Source: Bacteroidales bacterium
GTDB taxonomy: Bacteria; Bacteroidota; Bacteroidia; Bacteroidales; NBLH01
DNA: 9,869 nucleotides
Assembly: GCA_029933755.1 (NCBI GenBank)
Contig: JAOZNO010000087.1
Span: 1-9,869, forward strand
Direction of reading: 5' to 3'
Each line of letters begins with the position of its first letter. The first letter of the stretch is position 1. Under the pieces are notes generated by a model. The model saw only the letters and a list, made by a program, of their open reading frames with translations. It had not been told where the DNA came from and did no database searches. Shown here one piece after another: positions 4,307 through 9,869 of the stretch. Both the position numbers and the translations under genes were made by a program.

Positions 4307-6709
4307 ATGATACGTAGAATAAACAAAGTCGCAGTTTTGGGATCCGGAGTAATGGGCTCTGGAATTGCCTGCCATTTTGCGAATATCGGGCTAGAAGTAT
4401 TGTTAATTGATATTGTACCCCGTGAGCTAAATGATCAGGAAAAGAAAAAGGGCTTAAGCCTGGATGATAAACCTGTAAGGAATCGAATTGTAAATGATGC
4501 TTTAAAAGCAGCCTTAAAATCTAAACCTTCACCAATTTATAAACAGTCGTTTGCTAAAAGGATTACGACAGGAAATTTTGATGATGATTTAATGAAAATC
4601 AAGGATTATGACTGGATTATAGAAGTAGTAATTGAAAGGTTAGATATTAAGCAATCTGTTTTTACAAATGTTGAAAAATATCGAAAAAAAGGTAGTTTAA
4701 TTACAACAAATACCTCGGGTATTTCGATTGAAGCTATGCTTGAGGGTAGGAGTGATGATTTCCAAAAACATTTTTGCGGTACTCACTTTTTTAATCCTCC
4801 ACGTTATCTTCAGTTATTTGAAATAATCCCTTCTTCTAAAACTGACCCTGAAGTGGTTAAATTTTTAGGTGATTATGCAAGTAAATTTCTTGGGAAAACA
4901 CCGGTGCATGCGAAAGATACTCCTGCTTTTATAGCAAACAGAGTTGGAACATTTTCGATTATGGAATTGTTCAATAATGTAAAGGAAATGGGTCTTACCG
5001 TTCCTGAAATTGATAAGTTGACGGGGCCGATCATTGGACGCGCTAAATCAGCCACTTTCAGAACAGCTGATATTGTAGGTTTGGATACTTTGGTACATGT
5101 AGCTGATAATATTCGTGATACAACTAATGATGAAGCGAATAATGACTTTAAAATTCCTGATTATCTACAAAAAATGTTGGATAATAAATGGTTAGGATCT
5201 AAAACAAAGCAAGGCTTCTTTAAAAAAGTTGTTGAGGATGGTAAGAAAAAATTCCTTTCTCTGGACTTTAATACCATGGAGTATGTTGAGGCTCCTAAAC
5301 CAAAGTTTTCAGTTTTTGAAAAAACAAAGGGTATTGATGATCTTAGAAAAAGAATGAAAATTTTGATTGAGGATAAAGGAAGAGCTGGAACATTCTACAA
5401 ATCTGCTTTTTATAGCTTATTTCAATTTTCTTCGAATCGTATCCCTGAAATTTCTGATGATATCTATAAGGTAGATGATGCCTTAAATGCCGGTTTTGGT
5501 TGGAAACTTGGACCATTCCAAACATGGGATGCTGTCGGTGTGGCAGATACAGTAAAAGCCATGGAAGAGGCTGGTAAAAAAGCTGCTCAGTGGGTTTATG
5601 ATATGATTGAAAGTGGTATAAGTTCGTTCTATAAGGTAGAAGATGGTAAGAAATATTATTATGATATCCCTACTAAATCTTATAAAGAAATTCCCGGACA
5701 GGAAGAAACTCTTTCATTAGACGTATTGAGAGAAACCAATGTAATATGGGAAAATAATGATACAACTATTTTTGATATAGGTGATGGTGTATTGAATATT
5801 GAATTCCATACTAAAATGAACACAATTGGTCAAGGTGTATTACAGGGTTTGAATAAAGCTATTGATTTAGCTGAAGCGGATTACTCGGCATTGGTAATAT
5901 CAAATGAAGGTGATCATTTTTCTGCAGGTGCTAATGTGGGGATGATTTTTATGCTTGCTGTTGAACAGGAGTGGGATGAACTTAACTTTGCCGTGCAAAT
6001 GTTTCAGAAAACTACTATGAGATTACGTTATTCTTCAATTCCGGTAATTGCAGCACCACATGGAATGACACTCGGTGGTGGTTGTGAAGTTTGTATGCAT
6101 TCAGATAAGGTAATTGCTCATGCTGAAACTTATATGGGGCTGGTTGAATTTGGTGTTGGTCTTATCCCTGGTGGTGGTGGTACTAAAGAGTTTGCTGTTA
6201 GATTATCTGATGAATTAAAAGAGGGTGATATCCGAACGAATGCATTTACAAATAAATTCTTAACCATTGGTCAGGCAAAAGTTTCAACTTCGGCATATGA
6301 AGCATTTGATTTGGGATATTTAAGAAATGGTGTTGATGAGGTTATTGTTAGCAAAGTACATCAACTAGCTTATGCAAAGAGAGTTGCATTAAATATGGTT
6401 GAAAAAGGATACTCAAAACCTGCGGCACGTAATGACATTAAAGTGATGGGAAGAGAGGCTTTAGGACTTGTTTATGTTGGTGCTGATGGAATGACTGAAG
6501 CTAAATATATGTCAGAACATGACAAACTTATTGCTGAAAAACTGGGAACTGTGATTGCTGGAGGTGAAATTTCAACAGCCTTGACTGAAGTTTCTGAGCA
6601 GTACTTGCTTGATCTGGAAAGAAAAGCTTTTATTGAGCTTTGTATGCAGAAAAAAACACTGGAAAGGATGCAAAGTTTGATTACGAAAGGCAAAATTCTT
6701 CGTAACTAG
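4307..6709 (+). CDS. fadN: Bifunctional 3-hydroxyacyl-CoA dehydrogenase/enoyl-CoA hydratase, FadN type
   Basis: Carries out the hydration and NAD-dependent oxidation steps of fatty-acid beta-oxidation. The 800-residue protein has its dehydrogenase first and its hydratase last, the reverse of E. coli FadB/FadJ and the same as B. subtilis FadN (YusL, about 790 residues). The NAD site is VAVLGSGVMGSGIA (8-21). The likely catalytic set of the dehydrogenase is S137 (TNTSG), H160 (GTHFFNPP), E172 and N211 (ANRVG). The second dehydrogenase helical region runs to about 475. The crotonase part starts near 480 with HFSAGANVGM (537-546) and GMTLGGGCE (586-594) forming the oxyanion hole. E594 and E614 (VEFGVGLIPGGGG) match the two catalytic glutamates, so both active sites look intact. 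The C-terminal 100 residues are helical. fadA follows after 39 bases. Confidence 0.95.
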   Translation: MIRRINKVAVLGSGVMGSGIACHFANIGLEVLLIDIVPRELNDQEKKKGLSLDDKPVRNRIVNDALKAALKSKPSPIYKQSFAKRITTGNFDDDLMKIKDYDWIIEVVIERLDIKQSVFTNVEKYRKKGSLITTNTSGISIEAMLEGRSDDFQKHFCGTHFFNPPRYLQLFEIIPSSKTDPEVVKFLGDYASKFLGKTPVHAKDTPAFIANRVGTFSIMELFNNVKEMGLTVPEIDKLTGPIIGRAKSATFRTADIVGLDTLVHVADNIRDTTNDEANNDFKIPDYLQKMLDNKWLGSKTKQGFFKKVVEDGKKKFLSLDFNTMEYVEAPKPKFSVFEKTKGIDDLRKRMKILIEDKGRAGTFYKSAFYSLFQFSSNRIPEISDDIYKVDDALNAGFGWKLGPFQTWDAVGVADTVKAMEEAGKKAAQWVYDMIESGISSFYKVEDGKKYYYDIPTKSYKEIPGQEETLSLDVLRETNVIWENNDTTIFDIGDGVLNIEFHTKMNTIGQGVLQGLNKAIDLAEADYSALVISNEGDHFSAGANVGMIFMLAVEQEWDELNFAVQMFQKTTMRLRYSSIPVIAAPHGMTLGGGCEVCMHSDKVIAHAETYMGLVEFGVGLIPGGGGTKEFAVRLSDELKEGDIRTNAFTNKFLTIGQAKVSTSAYEAFDLGYLRNGVDEVIVSKVHQLAYAKRVALNMVEKGYSKPAARNDIKVMGREALGLVYVGADGMTEAKYMSEHDKLIAEKLGTVIAGGEISTALTEVSEQYLLDLERKAFIELCMQKKTLERMQSLITKGKILRN

Positions 6710-6748
6710 TTTCTTATTTCTTATTTCTAATTTTAAAAATTAAAAAAG

Positions 6749-7921
6749 ATGAACGCATATATAGTTGGAGGATACCGCTCAGCAATAGGAAAAGCACCCA
6801 GGGGAGCTTTCCGTTTTACTCGTCCTGATGATATAGGAGCTGCGGTAATTAAGCATTTGTTAAATGACTTTCCTCAAATAGATAAATTAAGAATTGATGA
6901 TGTTGTAGTGGGTAATGCATTCCCTGAGGCTGAAACAGGCTTTAATATGGGAAGGTTACTTTCATTAATGACGATGAATTCGGTTGAAGTACCGGGTTCT
7001 ACAGTTAACAGGTATTGTGCATCGGGTATTGAGTCAATAGCCATTGCTTCTGCCAAAATTTCTGCTGGTATTGCAGATATTATTGTTGCCGGTGGTGCTG
7101 AAACCATGTCAATGATTTCAATGGGTGGCTGGCGACAAGTACCTAACCCGGATATTGCTATGACTCACCCGGATTGGTACATGGGTATGGGCTTAACAGC
7201 AGAAAAAGTAGCTCAGGAATATAATATTTCTCGTGAAGAACAAGATATTTTTGGAGCAAAATCTGTGAATAAAGCCATTGCTGCGATTGATGCCGGTAAG
7301 TTTAAAGATGAAATTGTACCAATTACGGTTAAAGAAAATTATTATTCAGATGGTAAAACAAAATCACGCGAATATGTAGTTGATACTGATGAAGGGCCAA
7401 GAAGAGGAACTACCGCAGAAGGTTTAGGTAGACTACGTCCTGCTTTTGCAGCTGATGGTCGCTCAACTGCCGGTAATTCATCACAAATGTCTGATGGTGC
7501 GGGTTTTGTTTTGGTTGTATCTGAGAAAATATTGAAGGAATACAACTTAACACCAATTGCACGCTTAGTTGATTACCAAGTTGCGGGTGTTGAGCCATAC
7601 AAAATGGGTGTTGGTCCGATTTCAGCAATTCCAAAGGTTTTAAAACATGCAGGAATGAAGCTTGCTGATATGGATTTGATTGAACTGAACGAGGCTTTTG
7701 CTTCCCAGTCAATTGCTGTAATGAATGAATTAAATATCAATCCTGATATCGTAAATGTAAATGGTGGTGCTATCGCACTTGGTCACCCACTTGGTGCTAC
7801 AGGGGCAAAATTAACTGTTCAGGTTTTACACGAATTACGTAGGCAAAATAAAAAATACGGTATGGTTACCATGTGTATTGGTACTGGGCAAGGTGCTGCC
7901 GGTATTTATGAATTACTATAA
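6749..7921 (+). CDS. fadA: Acetyl-CoA C-acyltransferase (3-ketoacyl-CoA thiolase)
   Basis: Cleaves 3-ketoacyl-CoA with CoA to release acetyl-CoA and a shortened acyl-CoA, the last beta-oxidation step. It has 390 residues, normal for a thiolase. The nucleophilic cysteine is C90 in STVNRYCASG (84-93). IVAGGAETMS (112-121) is the conserved core strand. NEAFA (314-318), H346 in GHPLGATGA (345-353) and C376 in MCIGTGQGAA (375-384) complete the active site, so it should be catalytic. The neighbours FadN and FadE point to degradative thiolysis rather than biosynthetic acetoacetyl-CoA formation. The ATG at 6749 follows an A-rich leader (AAAAAAG) of the kind used in Bacteroidota in place of Shine-Dalgarno. 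It is 39 bases after fadN and 33 bases before fadE, so the genes are probably co-transcribed. Confidence 0.96.
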   Translation: MNAYIVGGYRSAIGKAPRGAFRFTRPDDIGAAVIKHLLNDFPQIDKLRIDDVVVGNAFPEAETGFNMGRLLSLMTMNSVEVPGSTVNRYCASGIESIAIASAKISAGIADIIVAGGAETMSMISMGGWRQVPNPDIAMTHPDWYMGMGLTAEKVAQEYNISREEQDIFGAKSVNKAIAAIDAGKFKDEIVPITVKENYYSDGKTKSREYVVDTDEGPRRGTTAEGLGRLRPAFAADGRSTAGNSSQMSDGAGFVLVVSEKILKEYNLTPIARLVDYQVAGVEPYKMGVGPISAIPKVLKHAGMKLADMDLIELNEAFASQSIAVMNELNINPDIVNVNGGAIALGHPLGATGAKLTVQVLHELRRQNKKYGMVTMCIGTGQGAAGIYELL

Positions 7922-7954
7922 AATTATTTTAAAAAAATATAAAAACTTAATGTG

Positions 7955-9736
7955 ATGAGTAAAAAAAATATTAAAGGTGGAGAGTTTTTAGTGAAAGAAA
8001 CATTGGCAGAAGATGTTTTTATTCCGGAAGAATTCAACGAAGAGCAACGAATGATGGCGCAAACATGTAGTGATTTTGTTGATACCCAGGTAATTCCTGT
8101 TGTTGATCAGTTAGATAAACATGACCGTGAATTATTGACGAAATTAATGAAAGATGCCGGGGAACTTGGAATTTTTGGTGTTTCTATACCCGAAGAATAT
8201 GAGGGATTTGGACAAAATTTTGTTACTTCCATGCTTACAAATGAAGAAATGGGGCGATCTTTTTCTTTTGCAGTAGCATTTTCGGCACATTCAGGTATCG
8301 GCACTTTACCTATTCTGTATTATGGTACTAAAGAACAAAAAGAAAAGTATCTGCCAAAGTTGGTAACAGGTGAGTATATTGGTGCTTATTGTCTTACCGA
8401 ACCTGATGCTGGTTCTGATCCTAATTCAGGTAAATCAAAGGCTGAATTAATTGAGGATGGAAAACACTATAAAATGAATGGTGTTAAAATGTGGATTACT
8501 AATGGTGGCATTGCCGATGTACTAATTGTTTTTGCAAAAGTTGGTGATGATAAAAACCTTACTGCTTTTATCGTCGATAGTAAATCAGAAGGTGTTACAA
8601 TTGGTGCCGAAGAAGAAAAAATGGGTATCAGGGGATCATCAACGGTACAGATCTATTTTAATGATGTGATGGTTCCTGCGGAAAATATGCTTGGTGATAG
8701 AAATGGTGGGTTTAAAATTGCATTATATATTTTAAATTTAGGAAGAATAAAGCTTGGTGCAGCTGTTTTAGGTGGTGCAAAAGGAATTCTTGGTAATGCG
8801 ATAAACTATGCAAATGAAAGGAAACAGTTTGGAAAGAAAATTTCAAGCTTTGGTGCTATTCAGTATAAAATAGCTGAAATGGCCATTCAAATTTTTGCAG
8901 GTGCTTCATTAACGTATCGTGTGAGCCAAAATGTTGATGATGAAAAAGATGCTTTAATTGCAAGTGGAATGCAAAAAGATAAAGCAGATATTGAAGCGAT
9001 CAGGCAGTATGCTATTGAAGCTTCTATAGTTAAAGTTTTTGATTCTGAAGCACTTGACTATGTAGCTGATGAAGGTGTTCAAATATATGGAGGAATGGGT
9101 TATTCGGCTGAAACTCCAGTTGAAAAGGCATACCGTGATGCCAGAATTAATCGCATATTTGAAGGAACCAATGAAATTAATCGTATGGTGATTGTTGGTG
9201 AAATTTTGAAACGCGCTTTTAAAGGTGAAATTGATTTATTAAATCCGGCTACTGCTGTTGCAAAAGAATTGATGGGTATTCCTGATTTTGGTAGTTCAAG
9301 TATGGACTATTTTGAAGAGAAGAAAAAATACCTTGTAAATTTCAAAAAAACAATATTGATGATTTCAGGTGCTGCACTTCAAAAGTTTGGAAAAAAATTG
9401 AATGACGAGCAGGAATTGCTTTTTAATGCGGCTAATATGCTTATATTTACTTATGCGGCTGAATCAATGATGCTTAGAGTTGAAAAACTAAGTAAAATGT
9501 ATGATGAAAACAAAATTGGTGTATATAAAGATATGCTTGATGTTTTTATGTATGATGTAGCATACAAAATAAATAAAGAAGGAGTTGATGGTATTAATTC
9601 TTTTGCAGAAGGTGATGAACAAATGGGAATGCTTATGGGCATGAAACGTTTTACAAAAGTTGAAGGTGTTAATGTTATAGCAGCACGTAGACGAATTGCT
9701 GCAAAGCTAATAGATGATAATAAATACAACTTTTAA
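7955..9736 (+). CDS. fadE: Acyl-CoA dehydrogenase, FadE/YusJ type
   Basis: An FAD-dependent enzyme for the first beta-oxidation step, acyl-CoA to trans-2-enoyl-CoA. With the ATG at 7955 it has 593 residues, matching B. subtilis FadE (about 594) and longer than the roughly 380 of medium-chain enzymes. The order is an N-terminal helical domain (about 25-140), CLTEPDAGSD (146-155) and KMWITNG (178-184) of the middle beta domain, then RKQFGKKISSFGAIQ (289-303) and YGGMGY (378-383). E403 in RIFEGTNEINR matches the catalytic Glu of VLCAD-like enzymes. Residues about 420-593 form the extra C-terminal helical region of this class. The reading frame is also open one codon upstream (GTG at 7952), but ATG at 7955 is preferred. 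Electrons would pass to ETF, whose genes are not in the window. A terminator at 9752 closes the operon. Confidence 0.96.
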   Translation: MSKKNIKGGEFLVKETLAEDVFIPEEFNEEQRMMAQTCSDFVDTQVIPVVDQLDKHDRELLTKLMKDAGELGIFGVSIPEEYEGFGQNFVTSMLTNEEMGRSFSFAVAFSAHSGIGTLPILYYGTKEQKEKYLPKLVTGEYIGAYCLTEPDAGSDPNSGKSKAELIEDGKHYKMNGVKMWITNGGIADVLIVFAKVGDDKNLTAFIVDSKSEGVTIGAEEEKMGIRGSSTVQIYFNDVMVPAENMLGDRNGGFKIALYILNLGRIKLGAAVLGGAKGILGNAINYANERKQFGKKISSFGAIQYKIAEMAIQIFAGASLTYRVSQNVDDEKDALIASGMQKDKADIEAIRQYAIEASIVKVFDSEALDYVADEGVQIYGGMGYSAETPVEKAYRDARINRIFEGTNEINRMVIVGEILKRAFKGEIDLLNPATAVAKELMGIPDFGSSSMDYFEEKKKYLVNFKKTILMISGAALQKFGKKLNDEQELLFNAANMLIFTYAAESMMLRVEKLSKMYDENKIGVYKDMLDVFMYDVAYKINKEGVDGINSFAEGDEQMGMLMGMKRFTKVEGVNVIAARRRIAAKLIDDNKYNF

Positions 9737-9751
9737 CAGGTTTATAATTAT

Positions 9752-9799
9752 ATAGCCTGATTAATTCCCCGCTAAGGCGGGACAGGCTATGTGTTTTTT
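9752..9799 (+). terminator. Two-tier hairpin terminator closing the fad operon
   Basis: The outer stem is ATAGCCTG (9752-9759) with CAGGCTAT (9783-9790), a perfect 8 bp. The inner stem is CCCGC (9768-9772) with GCGGG (9777-9781) around TAAG. A run of six T follows at 9794-9799. It begins 15 bases after the fadE stop codon. Its right arm is also one arm of a wider inverted repeat with the window end. Confidence 0.85.
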
Positions 9800-9869
9800 C
9801 TTGCTGGAATTGAAGCGTCAGACCTTGAAGCTGTATACTTATACTGCAAAGGGTTTGCAACAGCCTGTC
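9781..9869. repeat. Inverted-repeat segment at window end, possibly a cut interspersed element
   Basis: GACAGGCT (9781-9788) and AGCCTGTC (9862-9869) are perfect 8-bp complements bounding 73 bases. Inside is a perfect short hairpin, TGCAAA-GGG-TTTGCA (9845-9859). The arm is shared with the terminator stem, giving three AGCCTG/CAGGCT sites within 120 bases. The right arm touches the window edge, so the repeat may extend beyond it. No reliable coding signal is seen. Confidence 0.4.

Noticed and set aside
4873..7712. Minus-strand open frames of 60-100 codons inside fadN and fadA (for example 4873-5055, 5343-5525, 6472-6693, 6874-7107, 7342-7545, 7410-7712)
   Set aside because: They lie wholly within long, motif-rich genes on the other strand, carry no recognisable domains, and overlap one another. 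They are shadows of the coding strand.
8107..9729. Minus-strand open frames within fadE (8107-8304, 9451-9729)
   Set aside because: They are fully covered by the acyl-CoA dehydrogenase gene, whose conserved C-terminal part continues through them.
9675..9860. 61-codon minus-strand open frame running from fadE across the terminator
   Set aside because: It crosses a two-tier terminator hairpin and an inverted repeat, and its peptide shows no motif, so coding is unlikely.

Overview
The window is AT-rich chromosomal DNA of a Bacteroidota bacterium. Three things support this: the C-terminus of a GldJ-type gliding/type IX secretion lipoprotein; two promoters that fit the Bacteroidota consensus (TTTG, about 20 bases, TAnnTTTG); and A-rich gene leaders without Shine-Dalgarno sequences. 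The exact genus cannot be told from the window.

Layout. Bases 2-160 hold the end of gldJ, closed by a strong intrinsic terminator at 183-220. murF, a cell-wall ligase gene, follows at 227-1510. On the minus strand come an orphan SAM-dependent methyltransferase (1773-2666) and a single-domain hotdog acyl-CoA thioesterase (3095-3532). The thioesterase is divergent from a MarR-family regulator gene (3716-4186). After that runs a plus-strand fatty-acid beta-oxidation operon: fadN (4307-6709), fadA (6749-7921) and fadE (7955-9736). It is closed by a two-tier hairpin terminator at 9752-9799.

How the genes work together. FadE oxidises acyl-CoA to enoyl-CoA. FadN hydrates this and oxidises it to 3-ketoacyl-CoA, and FadA thiolytically releases acetyl-CoA. 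The gene order is that of the Bacillus subtilis fadNAE operon, but the adjacent regulator is MarR-type. A thioesterase that could drain or recycle acyl-CoA shares the divergent control region, which carries a canonical promoter and two short perfect inverted repeats.

The least ordinary part is 1508-3046. Two diverged, same-orientation copies of a small non-coding element of about 190 bp (1513-1703 and 2814-3001) bracket the methyltransferase gene and its own promoter. They have collinear anchors, related inverted ends and possible target duplications. No transposase is present, so they look like MITE-type elements. The methyltransferase may be a passenger between them. The last 90 bases may be the edge of another inverted-repeat element, cut by the window end.
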